NCBI GenBank assembly: GCA_934402515.1
Contig: CAKRTZ010000013.1
Span: forward strand, 1-50,031
Source: an uncultured Lachnospiraceae bacterium
Lineage (GTDB): Bacteria > Bacillota > Clostridia > Lachnospirales > Lachnospiraceae
DNA: 50,031 nucleotides
Reading direction: 5' to 3'
Positions 15,546 through 22,568 of this stretch are shown here, piece by piece; the first letter of the stretch is position 1; every line of letters begins with the position of its first letter. The notes beneath the pieces are model-generated. The model had not been told where the DNA came from and made no database searches. It was given only the letters and a program-made list of their open reading frames with translations. The translations under genes and the position numbers were made by a program.

Positions 15546-16034
15546 TTATTTCCGTCCGGTATATTCATTCAGACAGGCAACTGCCAGTTCCAATGCCTCT
15601 CTGGCCGCCTGTGCGCGAATCTCCTGGCGGTTTCCATGAAAATGGCACTCCACCACTGAAACTACGCCTTTTATGCTACAGCCTATATAAACCAGTCCCA
15701 CCGGTTTCTCCGGTGTCCCCCCATCAGGACCTGCAATTCCGGTACTGGAAATTCCCACATCAGCACCCGCTGCTTTGGCAGCCCCCAGTGCCATCGCCTC
15801 TGCTACCTCCGGACTTACTGCTCCCTTTTCCTCCAGGAGCTGTTCGTCCACGCCTAAGAGGGCCGTTTTTGCCTCATTGGCATAGGTGACAAAACTTCCC
15901 CAGAAGTATTCGGAAATCCCCGGAACGTTCACAAGCCTTGCCGCAATCATGCCACCGGTGCAGGACTCCGCCACCGTCACAGACATCTTTTTTTCTTTTA
16001 AGAGAGCAGCCAGCGTCTCTTCTACCTGTTCCAT
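15546..16034 (-). CDS. pncC: CinA C-terminal domain protein (nicotinamide-nucleotide amidase PncC)
   Basis: PncC deamidates nicotinamide mononucleotide to nicotinic acid mononucleotide in the pyridine nucleotide cycle. The 162-residue protein consists of the amidohydrolase domain only: AESCTGGMIAARLVNVPGIS, VTYANEAKTALLGV, SPEVAEAMALGA and STGIAGPDGGTPEKPVGLV are all typical. The N-terminal COG1058 domain of full-length CinA is absent and no trace of it is seen upstream, where pgsA ends. Its ATG overlaps the pgsA stop by one base (TAATG), so translation is coupled. Confidence 0.92.
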   Translation of the reverse strand: MEQVEETLAALLKEKKMSVTVAESCTGGMIAARLVNVPGISEYFWGSFVTYANEAKTALLGVDEQLLEEKGAVSPEVAEAMALGAAKAAGADVGISSTGIAGPDGGTPEKPVGLVYIGCSIKGVVSVVECHFHGNRQEIRAQAAREALELAVACLNEYTGRK

Positions 16035-16600
16035 TATTTCTGTTCCTTCAATACATTCTTATTTTTCATCAGATAATCCACCAGGGATACCACGGTGAGA
16101 ATCAGTGCAATCCACATAATAATATTGGTAAGAACACCATACCAGGCAAATTTTTCTGACAAATCCAAAAGCATCAGACATACCATCACCATCTGGAAGG
16201 TGGTTTTGAATTTACCCCAATAGCTGGCAGCAATGACTACACCGTTATCGGATGCCACCAGACGGAAGCCGCTGATAATAAACTCACGGCTGATAATCAC
16301 AATGACCACCCATGCAGGAATTCTGCCCATCTCTACCAGGGCAATCATAGCTGCACTGACTAACAGTTTGTCTGCCAGAGGATCCATGAATTTACCAAAA
16401 TCCGTTACCAGATTGTATTTTCTGGCGATTTTGCCGTCAATTAAATCAGTGAGGCTTGCCACAATAAAGATTGCCAGAGCAATGCCGCCATAGAGCAGGC
16501 TGTTGTCTCCAAACCAGCCTGCTTCGCCGCCCAATAATACTATCACAAAAGGAACAATTAAAATCATTCGAAAAATTGTAAGTTTATTCGGTAAGTTCAT
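16034..16600 (-). CDS. pgsA: CDP-diacylglycerol-glycerol-3-phosphate 3-phosphatidyltransferase
   Basis: PgsA makes phosphatidylglycerol phosphate, the committed step to anionic phospholipids, in the membrane. The CDP-alcohol phosphotransferase motif D-G-x2-A-R-x8-G-x3-D-x3-D is complete (LIDGKIARK, then DFGKFMDPLADK). The 188-residue protein has five to six membrane helices, typical of the family. The start lies inside the end of rimO (17-bp overlap) with GGAG 9 nt before the ATG. The rimO-pgsA-cinA order is common in Firmicutes. Confidence 0.95.
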   Translation of the reverse strand: MNLPNKLTIFRMILIVPFVIVLLGGEAGWFGDNSLLYGGIALAIFIVASLTDLIDGKIARKYNLVTDFGKFMDPLADKLLVSAAMIALVEMGRIPAWVVIVIISREFIISGFRLVASDNGVVIAASYWGKFKTTFQMVMVCLMLLDLSEKFAWYGVLTNIIMWIALILTVVSLVDYLMKNKNVLKEQK

Positions 16601-17921
16601 CGTCTAATTCTCCTATCAAATCATATTCGTTGGAACCGGTTACTAAGACTCGAACAAAATCCCCGGTCATTAACTGTTTCTCTGTTCTTAAGAAAAGCAA
16701 TCCATCCACGCCGGGAGCATCCATATAGGTACGGGCCACATAGATATCATCCTCTGCCACTTTTCCTTCAATCATGGCAAGAAGTCTGCGTCCTACCATG
16801 TTTTCCGCTTTTTCAAAGGCAATTTCCTGCTGCAGTTCCATCAGTTCATCCCTTCGGAAATTCTTCACTTCATCGGGCACCTGGTCTGCCATGGTGGCTG
16901 CGGGAGTATCCTCCTCTGCAGAATAAGGGAAAACGCCCAGCCGTTCAAATTCCATCTCATTGACAAAACGGTAAAGTTCTTCAAAATCTTCCTGGGTTTC
17001 TCCTGGAAATCCACTGATTAATGTGGTACGGAGTGCAATGTCCGGGATTTCTTTCCGAAGATAGCCAATCGTCTGACGAAGCTGTTCCTCACTGGTTTTC
17101 CGTCCCATGCGGTGCAGTACGTTGTCCGAGGCATGCTGGATGGGAATATCCAGATAATGACATACCTTGGAGGAATCCCGGATGGCTTTTACCAGTTCCT
17201 CGTTGATTTCCTCCGGATAACAGTACAGAATCCGAATCCACACCAGTTCCGGAATGGCTTCCAATTTCTTTAACAGTTCCGGTAATGCCTTTCTTCCATA
17301 GAGATCCGTGCCGTAAAGGGTGGTCTCCTGGGCTACCAGAATCAACTCTCTCACACCGTTCTCTGCCAGTTTCTGTGCCTCATCCACCAGCTTTTCCATG
17401 GGGATGCTGCGGTAATCGCCACGCACTTTAGGGATAATGCAGTAAGTACAGTGCTTGTCACAGCCTTCGGCAATTTTCAGATAAGCATAATGACCACCGG
17501 TGGTCACTACCCGTCTGCCCTCCGCCAGGGGCAGGGTGTCCAGTGCCCCCAGATAGCAGCCGGTGTTTCCCGCTACTGCCTGTTCCAGCGCCTCCACAAT
17601 TTTGTCCGTTGCCATGGTTCCCAGCACTTCGTCCACTTCCGGGATTTCCTTCTGGATTTCCTCCCGGTAGCGCTGTGCCAGACAGCCGCATACCAGCAAA
17701 GCTTTAATCTGACCGGACTTTTTCAGTTCTGCCATCTCCAGAATGTTCTGGATACTTTCCTCTTTAGCATCCCCGATGAAACAGCAGCTATTTACCACCA
17801 CTGCGTCCGCGTCCTCCTCCGAGTCCGTAAAGCTGTGACCATGTTCCAAAAGCTGTCCCAGCATTTTCTCGGTATCTACCAGATTTTTGTCACAGCCAAG
17901 TGATATAAATAATACTTTCAT
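16584..17921 (-). CDS. rimO: Ribosomal protein S12 methylthiotransferase RimO
   Basis: RimO is a radical-SAM enzyme that methylthiolates a conserved aspartate of ribosomal protein S12. Residues 1-115 are the UPF0004 domain with three cluster-binding cysteines (SLGCDKN, NSCCFIGDA, VCGCLAQRY). The radical-SAM domain follows with the CxxxCxxC motif in EGCDKHCTYCIIPKVRG. Residues from about 375 form the TRAM domain. The N-terminal sequence and lack of an MiaB signature favour RimO over MiaB. The 445-residue length is normal. The Shine-Dalgarno is weak. A hairpin separates it from rpoZ. Confidence 0.95.
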   Translation of the reverse strand: MKVLFISLGCDKNLVDTEKMLGQLLEHGHSFTDSEEDADAVVVNSCCFIGDAKEESIQNILEMAELKKSGQIKALLVCGCLAQRYREEIQKEIPEVDEVLGTMATDKIVEALEQAVAGNTGCYLGALDTLPLAEGRRVVTTGGHYAYLKIAEGCDKHCTYCIIPKVRGDYRSIPMEKLVDEAQKLAENGVRELILVAQETTLYGTDLYGRKALPELLKKLEAIPELVWIRILYCYPEEINEELVKAIRDSSKVCHYLDIPIQHASDNVLHRMGRKTSEEQLRQTIGYLRKEIPDIALRTTLISGFPGETQEDFEELYRFVNEMEFERLGVFPYSAEEDTPAATMADQVPDEVKNFRRDELMELQQEIAFEKAENMVGRRLLAMIEGKVAEDDIYVARTYMDAPGVDGLLFLRTEKQLMTGDFVRVLVTGSNEYDLIGELDDELTE

Positions 17922-17942
17922 AATACTTTTCTTTCTAACACA

Positions 17943-17970
17943 AAGAGCCCGGTTTTCCCGGACTCTTGAC
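17943..17970 (-). terminator. Weak terminator or attenuator between rpoZ and rimO
   Basis: On the minus strand AAGAGTCCGG pairs with CCGGGCTCTT (one G-T pair) around a GAAAA-type loop, followed by a poor T-run (TTTGTGTT). It probably only dampens transcription into rimO. Confidence 0.5.
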
Positions 17971-17972
17971 TT

Positions 17973-18233
17973 TTACTGTTCCTGTGTCTCCTCTGCGGGC
18001 TCCTCATCGTTCAGAATTTTAATTTTGCCCTGGTTTAACTCCTCCACTGCGATGGAAAGGGGTTTTTTACCCTTTGCACCGGAAATCATGGGAGCATCCC
18101 CTGCAATCAGCTGTCTTGCTCTTTTGGAAGTCGCCATAACGATGGAGTAACGGCTGCTAACTACCGGCTCCTCACCTTCCTCTACTGCGCTGTTAACTAC
18201 TTTCATCAGGTCTGAATAAGATGGATGTAACAT
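17973..18233 (-). CDS. rpoZ: DNA-directed RNA polymerase subunit omega
   Basis: Omega helps assemble the RNA polymerase core by holding the beta-prime subunit. The 86-residue protein shows the family features LMKVVNSAVE, SRYSIVMATSKRARQL and KPLSIAVEELNQGKI. An acidic Glu-rich tail closes it. Its ATG overlaps the gmk stop by one base, and the gmk-rpoZ pairing is conserved in Firmicutes. Confidence 0.93.
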   Translation of the reverse strand: MLHPSYSDLMKVVNSAVEEGEEPVVSSRYSIVMATSKRARQLIAGDAPMISGAKGKKPLSIAVEELNQGKIKILNDEEPAEETQEQ

Positions 18234-18865
18234 TAGTTCTCTCCTTTCACAAGTGAGGATAATTCTCCTCGTACCAATTCTATAAACTCACGATTCCGGA
18301 CTGCTGCATTGGCAGAGGCAGCGACAATCGCTTTTACTTCCTCCACACAGGTGTCCAGATCGTCATTCACAACAATGTAATCGTACTGCTCAATTCCCTG
18401 GGATTCCTCCACAGCTCTCGCCATCCGTCTGTCGATGACTTCCTTCGTCTCTGTGCCCCGGCCCACAAGTCTTTCATAGAGCACTTTGGCACTGGGGGGC
18501 ATCACAAACAACAGCACTGCCTCCGGGAATTTCTCTTTGATTTTCATTGCTCCCTGCATTTCGATTTCCAACAGGACATTTTTGCCTGCGGAAAGCATCT
18601 CATCCACATAGGATTTCGGTGTGCCGTAGTAGTTGCCGCAATAGCAGGCATACTCTACCAGACCGTCATTGGCAATGGTTTCCTCAAAAACTTCCTTGGT
18701 CACGAAATAGTACTCTTTTCCGTGCTGTTCTCCCTCTCTGGGAGCTCTGGTGGTCATGGAAATGGAAAGTGCAAAATCCTCCGTTTCACTGACCAGCTTT
18801 TTCATGATGGTTCCTTTTCCTGCTCCGGAGAAACCGGATACCACAATCAGACTACCCTTATGCAT
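18233..18865 (-). CDS. gmk: Guanylate kinase
   Basis: Guanylate kinase phosphorylates GMP to GDP. The P-loop is GFSGAGKGT near the N-terminus. The GMP-binding TTRAPREGEQHGKEYYFV segment and the lid region follow, with Arg residues in the RRMARAVEE helix. At about 210 residues the length is standard. The frame also has an ATG at 18871, which abuts GGAGAGG; the ATG at 18865 (MHKGSL) has better spacing and was chosen. The start overlaps the remA stop. Confidence 0.96.
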   Translation of the reverse strand: MHKGSLIVVSGFSGAGKGTIMKKLVSETEDFALSISMTTRAPREGEQHGKEYYFVTKEVFEETIANDGLVEYACYCGNYYGTPKSYVDEMLSAGKNVLLEIEMQGAMKIKEKFPEAVLLFVMPPSAKVLYERLVGRGTETKEVIDRRMARAVEESQGIEQYDYIVVNDDLDTCVEEVKAIVAASANAAVRNREFIELVRGELSSLVKGEN

Positions 18866-19121
18866 CTTCATCCTCTCCGCTGTCCATCACCTGTGCCCTG
18901 CTGGCTATTGTCTCAGGCAGTAAGGCTGAGAGCACAAGCTGATTATTTTCCATCACAAGTACCGCTTTGGTCTTGCGTCCCTGTGTCGCATCAATCGCCA
19001 TGCCGGATTCCTTGGCATTCTGCACCAGGCGCTTAATCGGCGCCGAGTCCGGACTGACAATGGCAATGATTTTACCGGTATTTACAATGTTGCCAAATCC
19101 GATATGAATCAGTTTATTCAA
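18858..19121 (-). CDS. remA: Extracellular matrix regulator RemA (DUF370)
   Basis: RemA is a small DNA-binding activator; in Bacillus it controls biofilm matrix and osmoprotection genes. The 87-residue protein matches the family through IHIGFGNIVN, IVSPDSAPIKRLV, IDATQGRKTKAVLV and LSALLPETIASR. The start codon is TTG at 19121 and overlaps the end of yicC by 8 bp; GGGAG lies about 12 nt upstream. Its place between yicC and gmk is the same as in Bacillus. What it regulates in this organism is not visible here. Confidence 0.92.
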   Translation of the reverse strand: MNKLIHIGFGNIVNTGKIIAIVSPDSAPIKRLVQNAKESGMAIDATQGRKTKAVLVMENNQLVLSALLPETIASRAQVMDSGEDEDA

Positions 19122-19992
19122 TGTTCTGTATCTGCTCCCTTACTTTTTCAATCTCGGTCTTTAAGGTAATGGCACAATCAGAAATTGCCAGATCGTTGGC
19201 TTTGCTCAAAATGGTATTCGCCTCTCTGTTCATCTCCTGAGCGATGAAGTCCAGCTTTCTTCCCACACTGCCGCCTTCCAGCAAAGTATTCTTCGTACTT
19301 TCGATATGGCTGCGCAGACGCACGATTTCCTCGTCCACACACACTTTATCAGCAAAGATGGTAACTTCCATCAGCAGACGGTTCTCGTCCACCTTGGTGT
19401 CTGCCAGAAGTTCTTTGACCTTGTCCTCCAGTTTCTGCTTGTACTCTGCAATAATCTGGGGAGAACGCTCCTCGATGAAATCCACCAGCTTTAACATGCC
19501 GTTGCACTTCTCCACCAGATCGTTTTTCAGGTTCTCACCCTCTTTGATTCTGGTTTCCACAAAGCCCTCACAGGCACCGTCAATGGCTTTTTTCAGTTCC
19601 TTCCACAGCTCCTCCTCGTCCAGGGTCTGTTCTTCCATATCAAAGACCTCCGGATAGCGGGACAGTGTGGAGACACGGACATCGTTGTCCAGCCCAAACT
19701 CCTGCGCCATCTGCTGAAGATACTTCATGTACTCTGCAGCCACATCGTGATTGTACTTGATGCAGACATTGTTTTCGCTGTAATCCTCCAATGTAATAAA
19801 CAAATCTACCTTGCCACGCTGAATGTAGGTTTTCAGTTCGTTGCGGATGGCAGACTCAAAAAAATTGAGTTTCTTGGGCATCTTCATATTGACATCCAGA
19901 TAACGATGATTTACAGACTTGATCTCCACTGTAAATTTACGCTTTCCTTCCGCCACTTCACATCTTCCGAACCCTGTCATGCTCTTAATCAT
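19114..19992 (-). CDS. yicC: YicC/YloC family endoribonuclease
   Basis: YicC-family proteins are endoribonucleases of stress and stationary-phase RNA turnover. The 292-residue protein shows the diagnostic N-terminus MIKSMTGFGRCE, the VEIKSVNHRYLDV segment, and a C-terminal DUF1732 region with AQEMNREANTILSKAND. It is the first gene of the operon, 40 bp behind the promoter at 20033-20061. AGAAGG lies 6 nt before the ATG. Confidence 0.93.
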   Translation of the reverse strand: MIKSMTGFGRCEVAEGKRKFTVEIKSVNHRYLDVNMKMPKKLNFFESAIRNELKTYIQRGKVDLFITLEDYSENNVCIKYNHDVAAEYMKYLQQMAQEFGLDNDVRVSTLSRYPEVFDMEEQTLDEEELWKELKKAIDGACEGFVETRIKEGENLKNDLVEKCNGMLKLVDFIEERSPQIIAEYKQKLEDKVKELLADTKVDENRLLMEVTIFADKVCVDEEIVRLRSHIESTKNTLLEGGSVGRKLDFIAQEMNREANTILSKANDLAISDCAITLKTEIEKVREQIQNIE

Positions 19993-20032
19993 AGGCTACC
20001 TTCTCTTTTGTATATATTTTCCCCATCGTTAT

Positions 20033-20061
20033 ATTATAGAAAAAATATGGCATCCCGTCAA
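20033..20061 (-). promoter_or_regulatory. Sigma-A-type promoter of yicC operon
   Basis: On the minus strand TTGACG (20061-20056), 17 bp, TATAAT (20038-20033). This near-consensus promoter would drive yicC, remA, gmk, rpoZ, rimO, pgsA, pncC and the DUF3298-like gene. Confidence 0.88.
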
Positions 20062-20163
20062 GGCGTTGCTGACTTCATTTTTCGGTTACATTTTTTCGGT
20101 AGTGCAAACTGTTTTTTTGCGATATACTTATTAAATAAAATTATAAAAAACGAGGTTACAACT

Positions 20164-21903
20164 ATGGCTTTTGACGGAATTACCATCGCTGCCCTGGCAA
20201 GTGAATTAAATCGCACCCTGCTGGGCGGGCGTGTCTATAAAATTGCACAGCCGGAAACGGACGAGCTTTTGCTCACCATCAAAACCGGCTCCGGACAGTA
20301 CCGGCTTTTGCTTTCTGCGGATGCCTCCCTGCCTTTGGTCTATCTCACAGACAAAAACAAACCCAGTCCCATGACGGCGCCGGGTTTCTGTATGCTGCTG
20401 CGCAAGCATCTCCAGAATGCCCGGATTGTGAAGATTACCCAGCCGGGACTGGAGCGGTGCCTTCATATTACTATGGAGCATCTGGACGAGATGGGGGATT
20501 TGTGCCAGAAGGACTTGATTCTGGAATTGATGGGAAAACACAGCAACCTGATTTTCTGTAATGACCAGGGCTTGATTATTGATTCCATCAAACATGTCAG
20601 TGCCGCTGTCAGCTCTGTCCGGGAGGTTCTGCCGGGACGGACTTATTTTCTGCCGGAAACCCAGAGCAAAAAAGACCCGCTTTCCATTTCCCGAGAGGAT
20701 TTCATGGAGGTTCTGACTTCCAAGGCACAGCCCGCCTACAAAGCACTTTACACCAATCTGACGGGCTTGTCCTCTGCCACTTCCCAGGAAATCTGCCACC
20801 GCGCCGGAGTGGATGGTGACCGCCCGGTGACCTCTCTTTCTGCCGATGAGCTGGAGGCATTGTGGCAGGGCTTTACGGGTATTCTCTCTATTATCAAAGA
20901 GGATGCCTTTGCTCCCTGCATCGCCTATGAGAATGGAGTACCCGCAGAATTTGCGCCCTACCCTCTCACCATGTACAGTGAGCAGAGCCGCACCTCCTAT
21001 GATTCCATTTCCAAGGTGCTGGAGCATTATTATGAGGAAAAGGCAACGGTTACCCGGATTCGCCAGAAATCCACGGAATTGCGCCGGATTGTTGCTACCG
21101 CCCTGGAGCGGAATGTGAAGAAATACGATTTGCAGATTCGCCAGATGCAGGATACTGAGAAACGAGATAAGTTTAAAGTTTACGGGGAGCTCATCAACAC
21201 TTACGGCTACGGTGTGGAACCGGGTGCCAAATCCATGACGGCTTTTAACTACTACACCAACGAGGAGATTACCATTCCCCTGGACGAAACCCTCTCTCCC
21301 TCCGAGAACGCCCAGCATTATTTTGAGAAGTACAACAAGCTAAAGCGTACTTATGAGGCGCTTTCCGTATTGACTGAGGAAGTCAAAGCTGAGATTGAAC
21401 ATCTGGAATCCATCAGCAATGCGCTGGATATCGCCATGCAGGAGGAGGATTTGGTTCAAATTCGTGAGGAGTTGATTGAGAGCGGCTACATCCGCCGCAA
21501 GGGAGGAACGAAAAAGATAAAGATTACCAGCAAGCCCTTCCATTACATCAGTTCCGATGGATTCCATATTTATGTAGGGAAAAACAACTACCAGAACGAT
21601 GAACTGACCTTCAAGCTTGCCACAGGGAACGACTGGTGGTTTCATGCGAAGAAAATGCCCGGTTCCCATGTGGTGGTAAAGGCCGAGAACCAGGAACTGC
21701 CTGACCGCACCTTTGAGGAGGCTGCAAGACTGGCTGCTTTCTATTCTAAGGGAAAACAGCAGGATAAGGTGGAGGTAGATTATCTCCAGAAAAAGAATGT
21801 GAAAAAGCCCGCCGGTGCAAAGCCTGGGTTTGTGGTTTATTACACGAACTACTCTATGGTGATTGATACGGATATCTCCGGGATTCAGCAGGTGGTGGAG
21901 TAG
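20164..21903 (+). CDS. rqcH: Rqc2/RqcH family ribosome quality control protein (NFACT)
   Basis: RqcH binds obstructed 50S subunits and adds C-terminal alanine tails to stalled peptides. Older names are fibronectin-binding protein or FbpA. The 579-residue protein has NFACT-N at 1-170 (MAFDGITIAALASEL, LELMGKHSNLIF), a helix-hairpin-helix-like part, a long coiled coil around 270-430, and NFACT-R near 450-540 (GNDWWFHAKKMPGSHVVV). The frame is open 417 bp further upstream, but GAGG lies 8 nt before the ATG at 20164, where family similarity begins. It is divergent from yicC and stands alone. No clear terminator follows. Confidence 0.95.
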   Translation: MAFDGITIAALASELNRTLLGGRVYKIAQPETDELLLTIKTGSGQYRLLLSADASLPLVYLTDKNKPSPMTAPGFCMLLRKHLQNARIVKITQPGLERCLHITMEHLDEMGDLCQKDLILELMGKHSNLIFCNDQGLIIDSIKHVSAAVSSVREVLPGRTYFLPETQSKKDPLSISREDFMEVLTSKAQPAYKALYTNLTGLSSATSQEICHRAGVDGDRPVTSLSADELEALWQGFTGILSIIKEDAFAPCIAYENGVPAEFAPYPLTMYSEQSRTSYDSISKVLEHYYEEKATVTRIRQKSTELRRIVATALERNVKKYDLQIRQMQDTEKRDKFKVYGELINTYGYGVEPGAKSMTAFNYYTNEEITIPLDETLSPSENAQHYFEKYNKLKRTYEALSVLTEEVKAEIEHLESISNALDIAMQEEDLVQIREELIESGYIRRKGGTKKIKITSKPFHYISSDGFHIYVGKNNYQNDELTFKLATGNDWWFHAKKMPGSHVVVKAENQELPDRTFEEAARLAAFYSKGKQQDKVEVDYLQKKNVKKPAGAKPGFVVYYTNYSMVIDTDISGIQQVVE

Positions 21904-21930
21904 GGATTTTGTTACAAAGCAGGGATGCCG

Positions 21931-22038
21931 ATGTTGACTCTTGAAGGTCTCATTGCAGTTTTAAGTTTTGGCTTAACCTGCTTTGGACTTGGGCGGTCGT
22001 TTTTAAGGCTTTTCTGGTCTTTGAACCCATTCTTCTAA
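21931..22038 (+). CDS. Small hydrophobic peptide, possible holin-like (type I) toxin
   Basis: This 35-residue frame starts with MLTLEGLIAVLSFGLTCFGLG, a short membrane helix that resembles holin-like toxins of the TxpA/BsrG kind (M-x-Y/L-E-x-L start, SFG in the helix). AGGG lies 6 nt before the ATG. The C-terminus (RSFLRLF, then a hydrophobic end) is not the short polar or Lys-rich tail usually seen, so the copy may be frameshifted or decayed. No antisense RNA promoter was identified. It begins 27 bp after the rqcH stop. Confidence 0.45.
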   Translation: MLTLEGLIAVLSFGLTCFGLGRSFLRLFWSLNPFF

Positions 22039-22122
22039 CAAGTTTTCCTCTGTATATATTTCATCGGTTTCATCATCAATATCAAGATATGTCCATGTTT
22101 TAATATAATATTGAAACCAGGT
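22003..22122 (-). pseudogene. Startless open frame, possible gene fragment
   Basis: An open frame of about 39 codons ends at 22003 and follows an in-frame TAG at 22123-22125. It lacks any ATG, GTG or TTG early enough. The predicted product is protein-like and acidic (YLDIDDETDEIYTEENLLEE), and AAGGAG lies just upstream of the stop. It may be the 3' remnant of a decayed small gene. It overlaps the holin-like ORF on the opposite strand. Confidence 0.25.
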
Positions 22123-22324
22123 CTATTCTCCTTCAAAACCTATAAATCATGATAAATGCTGCATCTTATATGTTGATTTTGAGAGTTCTGGCGCGTCCTC
22201 TACCTATAAGCATCACAAAAATCGTTCCTTATATGTCGAATTTGTTGAAAAAATCGTCATTTTCCGCTTATAAGCCTTCTAAAAGACCCATAAGAACTAC
22301 TGGGAACAGTCTTTTATAGGTGCC

Positions 22325-22441
22325 TCATCCATTCACAGGGTTCCAAAGAACATATAAAGAGTCCAATAACTCAACTTTTATAGGTTCACACGAACCAGGT
22401 AGCTCCGGCATGTTGGCTCCAATAGTTCGTTTTCTTTCCAT
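22325..22441 (-). CDS. Small ORF of unknown function with strong RBS
   Basis: This 38-residue frame starts MERKRTIGANMPELPGSC and ends in LWNPVNG. A good AGGAG lies 8 nt before the ATG; an in-frame ATG at 22468 could extend it by nine codons. I do not recognise the product. It may be a fragment of a decayed gene or a genuine small protein; codon content is protein-like but the length gives little statistical support. Confidence 0.3.
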   Translation of the reverse strand: MERKRTIGANMPELPGSCEPIKVELLDSLYVLWNPVNG

Positions 22442-22568
22442 CGAAATTGCTCCTGTGATTTTCTTCATTTATCAACTCATAAGTTTTCAACTCATGAGTC
22501 TATTATTGTTTTCACGCCGCAATTATGCTACAGCAGTTCCTAGTGGGACTGCAGCCACGGGATTCCAC

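Larger units (their letters stand above)
21904..22568. other. 665-bp spacer with small ORFs and short repeats
   Basis: No ordinary gene fits between rqcH and the flippase. The spacer contains a 35-codon plus-strand ORF, a 38-codon minus-strand ORF, and a startless minus-strand open frame. It also has eight occurrences of a TATAAG/TATAGG-like motif between about 22137 and 22385, an exact 11-bp repeat CTTTTATAGGT (22311 and 22375), and an imperfect 11-bp repeat CAACTCAT(A/G)AG (22473 and 22488). It lacks recognisable transposase coding or terminal inverted repeats. Confidence 0.5.

Noticed and set aside
19747..20163. N-terminal extension of rqcH across the yicC gene
   Set aside because: It is antisense to yicC and covers the yicC promoter; the ATG at 20164 has an RBS and matches the family.
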